Positions 53,403-64,000 of a stretch of 64,000 nt of DNA are shown here, in pieces; position 1 is the first letter of the stretch; every line of letters starts with the position of its first letter. A program made the position numbers and the translations under genes. The stretch covers positions 20,131,067 to 20,195,066 of the forward strand of contig OW804094.1 in NCBI GenBank assembly GCA_942159475.1. Direction: 5' to 3'. Source of the stretch: Sthenelais limicola (lineage: Eukaryota > Annelida > Polychaeta > Phyllodocida > Sigalionidae). Below the pieces are notes generated by a model. That model did not search any database and was not told the DNA's origin. It worked only from the letters and a program-made list of their open reading frames with translations.

Positions 53403-54667
53403 ATACAAAAACAGATGAAGGATTAATATGTTTGATCAGGTAAATGAGACATCAAAATGTTTTCTCTGTTCCAATGTGACAGATAATTAAAAATATTATT
53501 CCTGCATTAATACAAGGAGTTATGTATGGAGCCTAGACAGCATTGCCAGCTCTGTCCTAACAGTGGTGCATGCTGAATCTGAAGGAGCCTGAGATTGATA
53601 TTCTGAATATAATTCATGCTACCCTGTACAATTTTCTCTAAATTTATTGCATTAAATCCTGTTTTGATTAGGCTAAGCTATTTATTTATTAAGTAATTGA
53701 TAATTCCTGTATGAATAGTTCCAATGGATAAACAACATGAAAACATATATTGAAAACTCTGGTAGGTTCTTGTCTCAAATACACCATGATCAACTATGTT
53801 TTCAAAATTTTCCAGGGGGGAAACCGCCCTGACCCCACCCAAATACAGATACTATTAATCATGATGATTAATAGTTTGATGTTTTCCTAAACAAAAATAG
53901 AGCCTGATACTGTAAAATAGCCTTCAAAACAAGTGTTAAAAATATATACATGTATTCGTTGCAAATGCACCAGAATGCACCATTTTAAAAGTAGGAGTCC
54001 AAAATTTTCTGGGGGGAGAATAACAGTGGTTCCCCCCCCCCCCCCATACCCCCTGCAAAAGGGCTGGGATCGCCGACTAGCGCCGCTCTGAGAAAAAATC
54101 CTGGTTAGAACCCTGGTAAAAGGTTAACTAGGGGAAAGGCTAATAGTAATAAGTGTAGGCCTACATGTATCAATACAATTAAAAGTTAGTTAATTAATTA
54201 ATCAACCAATTAACGGCTTCTTTTAGGCCTATACATAAAATTATGAGTGTTATCTGTCAGCATGACTGTACAGTATGCTGTGGTAGTCAGACAATACAGT
54301 ATAATTACTGACACCATAACAGTAATACAATCTGTCCCATATGATTTATTATTTTTAAATCGTGATAGAGGGCTGCTATAAGACAGAATAAGATAAAGTA
54401 AAATTTCTTCTTGCTGAGTGGCTTCTGGTTCGTAAATTTCGAAGGTCTAGATTTGAATTTGTTTGAGCTAGGTAAAATGCACTTTCTAGGTATTACCATC
54501 GACATTTATACAAACTCCTTGAAATCATAAAAAGGGGTCGTTTTTAGCATCAGATTTTCCGCATTTTGCCACAAAAAGGGTTGAAAATTCGCGGAAAGGG
54601 GGTTTCAAAGGCTGGAACAACAAAGCGTACACTTTTTACCCCTGAGTGTGTGTGGGGGGGGGGGGGG

Positions 54668-56806
54668 CGCGGGGACGTACTATAGTAAGTGGTGTTGGCG
54701 TTGCAGGCCTTCCTCTCCTTATAGGGGAGGAAAAAGGGAACGACGAGGAAGGAAATTAGAAAAATATCTATCACTAACTTGGGTTGTATTTCCCCCTTCT
54801 TTCCAATAACACGCATTTCCCAAAATAGTGTTACACTACACTCTATAGCTCCGTACTACACTGGTCATTATCATCATTTCATTTTCAGTGAGATGTATAA
54901 GGGTTATGCCCAGACTTCGTTGTGGATACTTGAATTCAATACCTCCCCTGTCGATATCTAAAAGTCCTGCACTGTCAAGGGACCCATGGGTGGCATGACC
55001 CGCAGGTGCCGTGGTGAGCGGGTCCCGTGACCAAACACCGACAGGCCATTGTTTTGTCCGGCTTGCCTTTATGAATTATGACGCCGTAACGTTGGGTGAA
55101 TTTAAAACGAGCTGCCCTGTTTAGCATAAATTATGAATACAATAATGTTCCTTACCTGATGGTATTTTGTGAATTATCCAACCTGAAGCCGCCGCAGGTA
55201 GAAACAAATGGAGGGCGTTGTCCGCCATATTGTTTGTTTCATAACAATATGTTCACAGCATTCTAGCACCCCCAGCAGAGGCCTATACGCCAGGTGGCGC
55301 ATCGGTTCTAATTATCCTTTATGCTCAGTGGCCGTGTACATATCAATGATATGGTTGCATAAGAACTATGAACTTGTTGACTCTATAGTACAGTTTACTG
55401 AGGTATGTGTACTAGAAAGAAGGAAATGTTGATTGGGTCACAGATTGGGCTCATATAACAGTGTAGTAATTGTATATTAGGTAGAGACTGATATAAAGTT
55501 GTAATGAATATCAATGTTAACAACCTTATTCATTAAAATATGTTATTGGCCTCAAATGAATAATAATAAAAAAGGGGAACTTTAGTAGGTAGCACTCAAT
55601 CTGTTCCCCATATACATACAAGCTTTGGACTACTAAATATAAAATATCATAGGGTTTCTTTTGATCATTTCGATAGTAACTAAATCTTAAAATAATATAT
55701 TGGATATATTGGTTTTGTGAGTTTAATGTCAAGTTAATTATTAAAGGTATCAAGGGTAAATGCAAGATGGCGACCGTTTGTTTATAATTAGTGTTTTTGA
55801 GGTCTCCTAGGGGGAGCTTTAGGGGATTATAGCTAGGGCGACCCTTGGAGACCTGTAACCATGCTACCTCCATTAAACATGATGTTACATGATTTTGATG
55901 TACTCTGGGTAGGGTTCTATAGGTTACCTGGAGAAAACAAACAAACATTACCAGGTATATAAGGCGGGTGTTGTGGGAGTGTAAAACAATTAGGTTATAA
56001 CCAGTAACTCTGACACATCTCTGCACTACACTAGGCTTAGGCCTTTTACCCTTCATATACCTAGGAAATCTCCAGGAAATACTATAGGATTCGACCCTCA
56101 TTGTTTAACACATAACTTTGAGAACAATACAAGAAATCGCCAGAAACTACTATACCATTGCGCAATGATTATGCAATAAAAAAACACTGGCATTGCAGTC
56201 GGAATTCTTGCACAAACAAATCTTAAATAATTTAATGGGAAAAGATCCTTCAGAGATCTAAATAATAATTGGAACGAAATATAGCAAATTTGCTATTCTT
56301 TATCTATTATATCCGAATCCATGTAACTGTTTGTCAAATGGAAAAAAGATTCAATACATATCCATGAGGGTAATTACGCTTTGAATCATAATGTTTTAAA
56401 CATAACAACTTAACATTTCTAAGTCAGTAAAACAGTATGGAGATCTATGGTTTCATAGAGGAGACCCACCCCCTTTTTCGGTGTCTAAATTTGATATGTT
56501 ATTGAAAGTGCGTGCTTCCGGAAATAAAAACCTATATGTATACATATAGGCCTACATATATACATAAATATGACACTTACACCTCATTGTGTCATATTCT
56601 AGTTTTAACACCTCCTTTCGCCCACACCCCCATAGCATTGGGGGTGTGGTATCATTTTAAAGCTAATTGGAAACCCCAAACAGAGGTTAGTGGGTTCATA
56701 ATGCACCAGGGCTGTGCAAGGTAAATCTATTATAGACAATTAGACAAAATCGCAGAGACCTCCTGTTTTATTAGAATTAATTAGGGACATATTTTATTAG
56801 GATTAA
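54668..56806. other. Mostly non-coding interval
   Basis: A 191-codon minus-strand frame (56101-55526) has no protein-like features and is not called. GCAAGATGGCGACCG at about 55760 is a YY1-like motif. No gene is recognised. Confidence 0.4.
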
Positions 56807-56824
56807 TCAGGGACATATTACATA

Positions 56825-57560
56825 TGGCGTAACAGAGATGAGACAGAGAACGGGGATAGAAAGGGACAGAGAGCGGGGATAGAGAGATACAGAGAGCGGG
56901 GATAGAGAGATACAGAGAGCGGGGATAGGGAGAGATACAGAGAGCGGGGATAGGGAGTTACAGAGAGCGGGGATAGAGAGAGACAGAGAGCAGGGATAGA
57001 GAGATACAGAGAGCGGGGATAGAGAGATACAGAGAGCAGGGATAGAGAGATACAGAGAGCGGGGATAGAGAGAGATACAGAGAGTGGGGATAGAGAGAGA
57101 TACAGAGAGCGGGGATAGAGTGATACAGAGAGCGGGGATAGAGAGATACAGAGAGCAGGGATAGAGAGATACAGAGAACGGGGATAGAGAGAGATACAGA
57201 GAGCGGGGATAGAGTGATACAGAGAGCGGGGATAGAGAGAGACAGAGAGCGGGGATAGAGAGATACAGAGAGCGGGGATAGAGTGATACAGAGAGCGGGG
57301 ATAGAGAGAGACAGAGAGCGGGGATAGAGAGATACAGAGAGCGGGGATAGAGAGAGATACAGAGAGCGGGGATAGAGTGATACAGAGAGCGGGGATAGAG
57401 AGAGACAGAGAGCAGGGATAGAGATATACAGAGAGCGGGGATAGAGTGATACAGAGAGCGGGGATAGAGAGAGACAGAGAGCGGGGATAGAGAGATACAG
57501 AGAGCGGGGATAGAGAGATACAGAGAGCGGGGATAGAGAGATACAGAGAGCGGGGAAAGA
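56825..57560. repeat. Minisatellite, unit about 22-24 bp
   Basis: About 32 copies of GATAGAGAGATACAGAGAGC(G)GG with small length variants. All three minus-strand frames are open because the unit lacks stops and encodes repeats such as SLSIPALC; these are not genes. Confidence 0.95.
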
Positions 57561-58330
57561 GAGATTTCTGGAATCGACCATATAGAAGAATATAAGGTAA
57601 ACAAAAATAGCACTGGGATATACTTTGGTAATTTGCTGCAAGGAATACAGGTGCCATGATCTAAAAGGTGATGAAGACGCACCATTTTGCCAACTGTGTT
57701 ACCAAAATAAAATCGTCCTTCAAAACGTTTAGATCAGTTGAGGTCACGGCGCAGTGAGTAGCAGCAGTGTCCCCATAGCATTATGCGTCCTCAGGAATGT
57801 GTTGTAAACGGTTTTGAAAACACTTGTGTCTTCAAATAGACGGTTTTGAGTACAATTTTGTAAACGGTGCATTAACAGTGTACCATTATTCATTTTCGAA
57901 TACCGAATACCATTATTCATTTTCGAATACCGAATACCATTATTCATTTTCGAATACCATTATTCAAAAGATGGAATGATGAAAACCATGATTCCAAATA
58001 TAAAAGTCCTGCTACAAACTGGATTCCTAATCTAAACTGATTCGATTCAATATGACTCTAAACTGATTTGATTCCAAAGCTAAAAGTCCTGTCCTTCTGA
58101 TTAAAACATCAACAACCCCTTTATAATGTATCAATCGGATATTATGACCTGATTTTTCTTTGCTACCTGTACCTTCTATTTACCTGCAAATTAAAGTCAT
58201 CATGGGGTGTCTTTTTATGTCCTCAGTCGTCATTGGTTTGGGATAAATCATGGTTTTGATCCATTCGTCCAAGTATGGGTTACCAATTCGTCCGTCCAAG
58301 TATGGGTTATCCATGCGTCCAATTATTCAG
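57561..58330. other. Non-coding interval with small tandem repeats
   Basis: CCATTATTCATTTTCGAATA repeats three times at 57885-57965, and TCGTCCAAGTATGGGTTA twice near 58265-58310. Confidence 0.6.
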
Positions 58331-58515
58331 TTTGAATTATGAATGAAATATACACAGACAGAATGAGTCAGTTTGAAATATGAATGAAATACAGAATGAG
58401 TCAGTGAATGAAATATGAGTCAGTGAATGAAATATACTAATATGAATGAAATACAGAATGAGTCAGTGTATATTTCAGTCAGTTTTAAATATGAATGAAA
58501 TATACACAGACTGTG
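58331..58515. repeat. Imperfect tandem repeat of AATATGAATGAAATA
   Basis: AATATGAATGAAATACAGAA and TGAGTCAGT phrases recur at least five times. Confidence 0.8.
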
Positions 58516-58554
58516 TATAACGAAAATATAAGACTATAAATTGGTTACCGTATA

Positions 58555-59016
58555 TACCTGTGTATAAGCCGGACCCCGAGTATTAGCCCACCCCGTTTAT
58601 AAGCCGGGGGTTCAGCACTTCATAACATTAATATAAGCCGGGTCCCGTTTATAAGCCGGGTGCCTGTACTGTCATGTTCCAATAATAGAGCTAATTAATG
58701 TAAAATGCTGATGAAATCGTTCAGAACGAGCTTTTAATAGATCATGAATGATAGTTTGAATATAGAACTCAGTTCTTGTTGGTCGATTGTCAACTCACAA
58801 CAATTCTGGTACGTTTTTTTGCCTTAAATTCGAATTTAAAACATGAAAACTAGAGTAATAAATGAAGATAATAATAAAAATGAGTTTCAGTTATCTACTG
58901 GTTTTCAATTATTGTAATTAAATATAAGCCCGGCCCCGAATATAAGCCCACCCAGAATATAAGCCGGGTCAAATCATCATTTGAAATTAATATAAGCCGG
59001 GGCTTATACACAGGTA
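58555..59016. mobile_element. MITE with TATAAGCC-rich ends
   Basis: Inverted ends TACCTGTGTATAAGCC (58555-58570) and GGCTTATACACAGGTA (59001-59016), with TA on each side as a possible target duplication. Each end has further subterminal TATAAGCC(G/C) repeats in the same orientation, a probable transposase-binding array. It is 462 bp with no coding capacity. It lies in or after the minus-strand SAM-family gene. Confidence 0.65.
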
Positions 59017-59173
59017 TACATATATATCTTGTTTATATCTTGTTTATATATGACTTATATCACGAAGATATCATTGTTAATCCTAGATATTAATTTTTAT
59101 AAATTCACTGCAAATATCAGTGGAAACATTTCTGAATACCATCTTGGACCTGCTAGGATACTACAATACTTAC

Positions 59174-59290
59174 ATCCAGGTCTTTTTCCAGCTTCCAGAA
59201 GGCATTTAGCCTCTGTAGCATCTCCCCAAAACCTGCTCTCACTGCTGCCCGATCGAAGTTTGGGTGGAGCAGTTTGTACTCATGGTTGAT
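59174..59290 (-). CDS. SAM-family transposon-associated gene, exon 5
   Basis: Acceptor ACATTTCAG, donor GTAAGT. It encodes INHEYKLLHPNFDRAAVRAG and FGEMLQRLNAFWKLEKDLD. The phase is 0 at both ends and joins exon 4 exactly. Following exons are not found before the MITE, so the gene is open-ended or truncated here. Confidence 0.55.
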
Positions 59291-59414
59291 CTGAAATGTA
59301 ATACATAAATAGTAAGTACTAAGTAAAATTGGCTTTGATGATGTTGGAAACAAAATATCAAATAACACTACATAACTTCTCTACACATGCATCAGAAAGT
59401 ATGCTGCCATAAAT

Positions 59415-59432
59415 CCCCCCCCCCCCCCCCCC
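59415..59432. repeat. Poly-C tract (18 bases)
   Basis: C18 followed by A8, within an intron of the SAM-family gene. Confidence 0.95.
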
Positions 59433-59486
59433 AAAAAAAATAAAAATAATTAGTAGTTACACAATCTCTTCATATAAAATACTTAC

Positions 59487-59683
59487 ATAGAAACTGATGC
59501 CCAGGATGGGGTAGTTTTGTAGCAGGGTCTGGACATCACAGTCTGCCACCGTCTTCATCCAGGTGCGGTGGGCTGGCAGGGTCTTCCTCTGCAGGACCTG
59601 TACTTTTGGGCGGTCAGAACGCTGTGCTCTGAGCAGCCCTTGCATCTGCTCCTGGCAGGCTTCAGTGTCGACTGCTTCATCGA
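59487..59683 (-). CDS. SAM-family transposon-associated gene, exon 4
   Basis: Acceptor TTGATACAG, donor TATGTAAGT. It encodes DEAVDTEACQEQMQGLLRAQ, a basic linker and RTWMKTVADCDVQTLLQNYP, equivalent to the R-x-x-I/W...LL-x-x-Y-P-x-L block I associate with this family. It starts in phase 1 (completing Val with exon 3) and ends in phase 0. Confidence 0.6.
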
Positions 59684-59991
59684 CTGTATCAAACATAGGT
59701 AAAATAGATTAATTTAAGGTACTGTATTAACAAGGATCCAAACCAGCAATGTTAAATTATAGGAATTATATACCAGTCCAAGTTTCTTAAGACATTACTA
59801 TTAAATCAATTATACTCAACAATCCTGTATTGTATTTGGTTCTTACATTATCTACATCGATCCTTTGATATAACATTATCCTAGAATGTATACATATATT
59901 TATATGATTACAATATAATTATTATATTTATTCTTGATTATTGCTTGATAATTATATTATTATTGCTTTAGATGTCGATATAAATTCTCAC

Positions 59992-60115
59992 CTTCAGTTT
60001 CAACAAAGTTGGCAACTCTCTGCCTCTTGGCCCCCCTTTGTTGGTCATCCGATCTTGGTTTGCTCCGCCATCGCACGTTGCGGATTTTCTGGGACAGCTT
60101 GCCACAGAAATAACT
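59992..60115 (-). CDS. SAM-family transposon-associated gene, exon 3
   Basis: Acceptor TTTACCAG, donor GAAGGTGAGA. It encodes SYFCGKLSQKIRNVRWRSKP and a strongly basic RGAKRQRVANFVETE, a likely nuclear localisation signal. Phase 0 start, phase 1 end. Confidence 0.6.
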
Positions 60116-60346
60116 CTGGTAAATAAAATTGTCAGTTATTAGCAAAGAATGATATGATGATCCTTATATAAGAAAGGTGGTGATCATGATGACAGACTGG
60201 TTTTCAAATGACCATTAAAATGTATCAGTGAAATATATCTTACATGTTTGTACCAAATCACTTAGCTTCGTTATTGAGCTTAGTCTTTCATATACTCATA
60301 TAATCTGTTCTCATAATTCTGTGTAACCAATACTAATCATGCCTAC
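60116..60346 (-). other. Intron of the SAM-family gene
   Basis: Bounded by GTAGGC and CAG. No other feature. Confidence 0.5.
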
Positions 60347-61437
60347 CCAGTCCTTCTTCCCACAGTCTGTCCTAATAGCGGGGTACTTCTCACACATGGC
60401 CCGCCCGAATGCCTGATATGTGTTGGTGTCTGGGTAGTGCCGCATAATGTAGTGTTCCTCTTCGGTTCTATGTTCCATGTCACTGGCAAAGAAACTTGCC
60501 CCCAACATATCATGCAATATATCACATGTTCGACATGGTTTGTGAGCCCCACCAACCCCTTCCTTGAAGCCTCCTGCAGCTTGGGCTGCTAAGGTATCAG
60601 CTAGAAGACACACCAATATACCGTGTTTGGTCTCAGTGCGTCCACCTATCTGAATCTCAACACCCTTGTAAATGCTATTCATATCGGATTTGAAATTAGA
60701 CAGAAGTTTGTCCGTCCCGAAACTTTTCACATCCACGGTCTTGGCAATTGCAAGCAGTTGTATTGCCTGCAGCTTGTTCCTTTGTGCAGGCGAAATGCTA
60801 AGGATGGAATAGTAGAATGCACATATCTTGTGCTTCTTTCGGTGGGCTCCAATCGGGTTCACAATCTCAAAATCATCACAATACAAGGCAATCAAGATAC
60901 TGTTTGGGTGTTCCAAGAGCAATGGGTGCTTTGACAAGTAACTCCCATCCACAAAGTCTCTCATCATGTTGTCTTCTGAGTGAATATTACCCAGGGAAGA
61001 GCGTACTTCAGGCATATTGAGAAAGGAAGTGAGCTGCTGTAGAAACGGAACACAGTACCCATATGCAGGTCTCTGAACAAACCGGTATTTCCCCTTTACC
61101 TTCTTGTTTACCATCCGTTGTCCCATTGTTACCGGTAGAGGATCAATGAGACCAAATCTTTCTTTAAAGAAGTTGTTTCTCTGTGCTATAGTCTCACAGT
61201 GCCCGAAAAGATTTGCACTAGTCTCAGTCACACGGTCATACCCCTTAAACTTCTCCTCACACATAGCTCGGACTGACTGAATCACCTCACACACAGCAGC
61301 ATCTCCAAGATTGAACTTGGTCCGCAACTTCAAGATAAAAGCTGCATCAGTTGCCTCTTCCTCCTCTGGCACCATTTCAATACCATTGTCAAACACCATG
61401 TCATCATCAATCCCTGAGCATTCAAATCCCAAAATAC
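60347..61437 (-). CDS. SAM-family transposon-associated gene, main exon 2
   Basis: About 363 codons open without breaks, ending KKDW before a GTAGGC donor in phase 0. Motifs: EEATDAAFILKLRTKFNLGD, RFVQRPAYGYCVPFLQQLTS, LIALYCDDFEIVNPIGAHRK and KHKICAFYYSIL, GGFKEGVGGAHKPCRTCD. The YCDDFE-x-x-NP-x-G-x-x-x-x-KHK block and the Cys pair C-R-T-C are characteristic of a multicopy family in fish and invertebrates, probably a transposase descendant; the acidic YCDDFE could be catalytic. Function is not known. The acceptor (ATTAAG) sits at the edge of a tandem repeat. Good preservation argues for recent mobility or selection. Confidence 0.65.
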
Positions 61438-61740
61438 CCTTAATCTAATCCACAAGGAAAATCACACAATCAATCAATCAAGCGATGGAAATTCAAATGA
61501 CACTATATTCTCATAATATCAATCCCTGAGCATTCAAATCCCAAAATACCCTTAATCTAATCCACAAGGAAAATCACACAATCAATCAATCAAGTGATTG
61601 AAATTCAAATGACACTATATTCTCATAATATCAATCACTGAACATTCAAATCACATAATATCCTTAATCAAATCCACAAGGAAAATCAAACAATCAATCA
61701 ATCAAGCGATGGAATTTCAAATGACACTATATTCTTAATC
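61406..61740. repeat. 112-bp tandem repeat spanning the exon 2 boundary
   Basis: Units start at 61406, 61518 and 61630 with ATCAATC(C/A)CTGA(G/A)CATTC. The first unit contains the first codons of exon 2, so exon-edge sequence is copied twice into the intron. Confidence 0.9.
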
Positions 61741-61986
61741 AAACCCTGAACCACAATGAAAATCACAAGGAAAGAATATACAGATAGAAAGAACAATGTA
61801 CCAAATCACTTATTAGAACTAAAATGTATATAAATTTACTGGCAAAATACTATGTAACAATGATAACTACTGTTTACATAATTAGCGCAGAATATCAATA
61901 TAGATAAATCACCATGTATGTGAACAGAACAGAAAATAGCACAAGATGTGTTTAACCACCAGTGAAAATAGATCACCAATAGTTAC
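61741..61986. other. Intron of the SAM-family gene
   Basis: No second half of the SAM domain was found here. Exon 1 ends in phase 1 and exon 2 seems to start in phase 0, so a small exon may be missing. Confidence 0.4.
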
Positions 61987-62091
61987 CTCGGAGAACATCC
62001 AAGGCTTCCTGAGGCAGGTGCGTGTTCTTTTGGAACCAGGTCTGGACGTCTTCCACTGTTGAGGCCTCAGTGATGCGATTCGGCATAGTGG
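61987..62091 (-). CDS. SAM-family transposon-associated gene, exon 1 (SAM-domain start)
   Basis: After GTTTTTCAG the ATG at 62086 opens MPNRITEASTVEDVQTWFQK, NTHLPQEALDVLRG and then the donor GTAACT. The W-(S/T)-V-E-D-V-x-x-W/F pattern is the first helix of a SAM domain, a protein-interaction fold. A 5' untranslated exon is likely because an acceptor precedes the ATG by five bases. Confidence 0.55.
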
Positions 62092-62206
62092 CTGAAAAAC
62101 AAAAAGAAATACTGGTTAGTTGAAATTGACAATTTTCACTCTTGTTGGATGGAAAGAAAATAATCTAATAGTAATGGGGTTCTGGTAGCAAAATCTCTGT
62201 GTGGTG

Positions 62207-62331
62207 GCGCTAGAATCAATGCGATACCAAATATACTCAAGTTTACCTAGTATCGATCAAATTACAGTCTAATCTAGCAAAATTGACCAAAAGTGTAGAT
62301 CTGCCAATTGTACATTTTCTGAAAATCTGAC
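62207..62331 (-). repeat. Dispersed repeat, copy 2
   Basis: Inverted mate of 45223-45347; see that entry. Confidence 0.75.
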
Positions 62332-62689
62332 GCATATATTGACCATAATGATTTCCTTTTTGTTAGGTTAACCAAGGGTATTAAATTAAGTTATTTCGAA
62401 AAACAAAACTGGACGCATAAACAGAGCGTATCGGTAACCTATGTAGGCCTAAACAACGTTCCCAGTGTGGTACTTAGGGCAGGGGTGCTGGGAGCGCCAC
62501 CCCGCGGAATCTGTGGGCTACCACAACCCCATTGGAAATAAACAATTTAAAAAAAATTTTGGTGTAGAAATAAAACGAGGAAATAGTCAAATGAACCTCA
62601 GACAACGTCCACCATTTATTTAAAAGCAAAACTCTGTAAAAATCGCTAATTATTCTATCCTGACATGTCCCAATGCTAAACCTGTGTAT
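62332..62689. other. Non-coding interval
   Basis: No signal seen. Confidence 0.35.
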
Positions 62690-62950
62690 TCTAGCCTCTG
62701 ATTAAGTTGATTAAGTCTAAGTCTAAGTCTAAAGTCTAAGTCTAAAGTCTAAAGTCTATGCTAGTCTATGATTAAGTCTAAGTCTTAAGTCTAAGTCTAA
62801 AGTCTTAGTCTAAGTCTAAGTCCAAAGTCTATGCTAGTCTATGATTAAGTCTAAGTCTAAAGTCTAAGTCTAAAATCTAAGTCTAAAGTCTATAGTCTAT
62901 AGTCTATAGTCTAAGTCTAAAGTCCAAATCTAAAGTCTAAACTAGTCTAT
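62690..62950. repeat. AGTCTA microsatellite
   Basis: AGTCTA/AAGTCTA repeats, with a higher-order unit TATGCTAGTCTATGATTAAG seen twice. Confidence 0.95.
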
Positions 62951-63199
62951 GATTTAAATGAGAGATCATCAAAAGTCGCCCTCTAATACTTCCTAGGTAG
63001 TCATACTACCCGAAGCAGTAACAACTATTTTATCGACGGGCAGAACCATTGATGGCAAACACCAAATTGAGATCAAATTTTGACAAGAGATCATGCATGA
63101 GCTCAATTAAGCTATGGAATCGACTAAATTGTTAATAAATGCAATATTCCTAAATATTTCTACTTTTGTTACCGATTTTCGTAATAAAACATAATTTCG

Positions 63200-63870
63200 A
63201 ACCAAATTCAAAATTCAATTTCCGACAAACATAATAATTTTGCCATGAGACTTCATACACAGGTCATCAGGCTCGTTTTACATCGTACCAACTATATTTA
63301 AAACAATGAAATAAAGTAATTATTTATGTACGACCATCGTGTGGCCATTTTCTAGCCTAGAAGAAAATCCGCCATTGACAAGGCAGTCATCTTAACATTG
63401 AAGTCTATGAGGAAAATTATTGATCACAAAAGTAATCTTAATAATTCAAATTCTGACGAACATAATGATATTTCTCTGCTGAGACTTTAAGAGGAGATGC
63501 TCAGACCTGTTATACCTCGCACCAACTAGATTTAAAACAATGAAATGAAATAATTAACTTGTAATAATTATTTTTCACCATCGTGTTGTCATAGGCTAGC
63601 CTAAGAATATCCGCCATTGACAAGGCACTCATCTTAACATCAAATTACTCTCAAAATTCAATTTCCGACGAACATAATAATAATTTCGCCATGAGATTTC
63701 ATATCCAGATTGTCAGGCCCATTTTACATCATACCAACCATATTTAAAACAATGAAATGAAGTAATTATTGTATAATAATTATTTTTCAATGAACCAACT
63801 GACTTCTACGACATAGGAATTAAAAATGGCTACCCTATCGAGATTAACATTGAAGTCTATGAGGAAAATT
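63200..63870. repeat. Triplicated unit of about 210-230 bp
   Basis: (T/C)CGAC(A/G)AACATAATAAT, ACCAAC(T/C)ATATTTAAAACAAT and CCGCCATTGACAAGGCA recur with starts near 63216, 63446 and 63655. ACATTGAAGTCTATGAGGAA occurs at 63398 and 63848. The units are diverged, with no coding signal. Confidence 0.75.
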
Positions 63871-64000
63871 ATCGATCATCTTAAAAGCACCCAAACCTCT
63901 TAAAAATCTAAACTAAAATGAAATCTAGCAATAATCCATTTAAATAAGACCTTGGTACATCGTATGGAAGCCATTTGGAAAGATATATGACCCCCCTTGC

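Larger units (their letters stand above)
52782..54667. mobile_element. Possible foldback element with C/G-run ends
   Basis: Left arm: C14 (52782-52795), a C/A-rich run, then CACTCAGGGGTAAAAAGTGT and ACGCTTT up to 52841. Right arm at 54614-54667 is its inverse: GGAACAACAAAGCGTACACT, TTTTACCCCTGAGTG, then G14 (54654-54667). Beyond the runs, GACTTACT on the left also pairs loosely with AGTAAG on the right. The interior is non-coding and includes simple repeats. No target duplication was identified. Confidence 0.45.

Noticed and set aside
55526..56101. 191-codon minus-strand ORF
   Set aside because: Length is somewhat unusual for this composition, but the translation lacks domains and looks random; no splice or start context supports it.
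56807..57685. Three long minus-strand frames of 227-292 residues with repeated SLSIPALC
   Set aside because: They are by-products of a stop-free minisatellite unit; all three frames of one strand are open at once.

Overview
The window is eukaryotic, AT-rich and non-coding for most of its length. It has canonical GT-AG introns, long simple-sequence tracts and a dense pile of transposable elements. No single-copy housekeeping gene is recognised. The best guess is an invertebrate, probably a lophotrochozoan such as a mollusc. That rests on the mix of element families and on a short SINE-like insert whose ends (GTGAGTGAG and TTTACGCC) resemble repeats I recall from mollusc genomes. The taxonomic call is inference only.

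Layout. At 1-16.3 kb the minus strand carries a degraded Gypsy/errantivirus-like retroelement block: an integrase (15119-16255), two F-type envelope copies joined head to tail (14515 to 10675), a probable primer-binding site with a gag-like ORF (9393-9003), a gag tail and retropepsin (1310-620), and a third envelope C-terminus running off the window (498-1). Embedded here are a frameshifted DUF7869-like gene (3544-2317) and an Arg/Ser-rich ORF (4562-3807). At 16.3-22.6 kb lie a LINE ORF1 fragment, a spliced integrase-like gene on the minus strand (20131-18129), a Harbinger transposase tail and a spliced single-pass membrane-protein remnant.

At 22.8-39.2 kb there is a stack of broken LINE copies on the minus strand. 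It is interrupted by a MITE with 24-bp terminal repeats and by a 203-bp SINE-like insert with a 13-bp target-site duplication. The same interval holds exons of Crypton-like and other transposon-derived genes and a 643-bp direct repeat present twice. At 39-46 kb the DNA is mostly satellites plus a TTAA-bounded MITE.

At 46.7-52.4 kb is the centrepiece: an apparently intact plus-strand LINE. Its ORF2 has all endonuclease and reverse-transcriptase motifs. Its ORF1 carries, after coiled-coil and RRM-like parts, a NADAR domain, the fold that removes ADP-ribose from guanine bases in characterised members. At least three broken copies elsewhere in the window retain pieces of the same domain, so the fusion belongs to the element lineage and is not a single accident.

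At 52.4-64 kb there is an inverted repeat with poly-C/poly-G ends, a minisatellite, another MITE, and a multi-exon gene of a SAM-domain, transposon-associated family (62091-59174, minus) whose last four exons splice in phase. Tandem repeats fill the end of the window.
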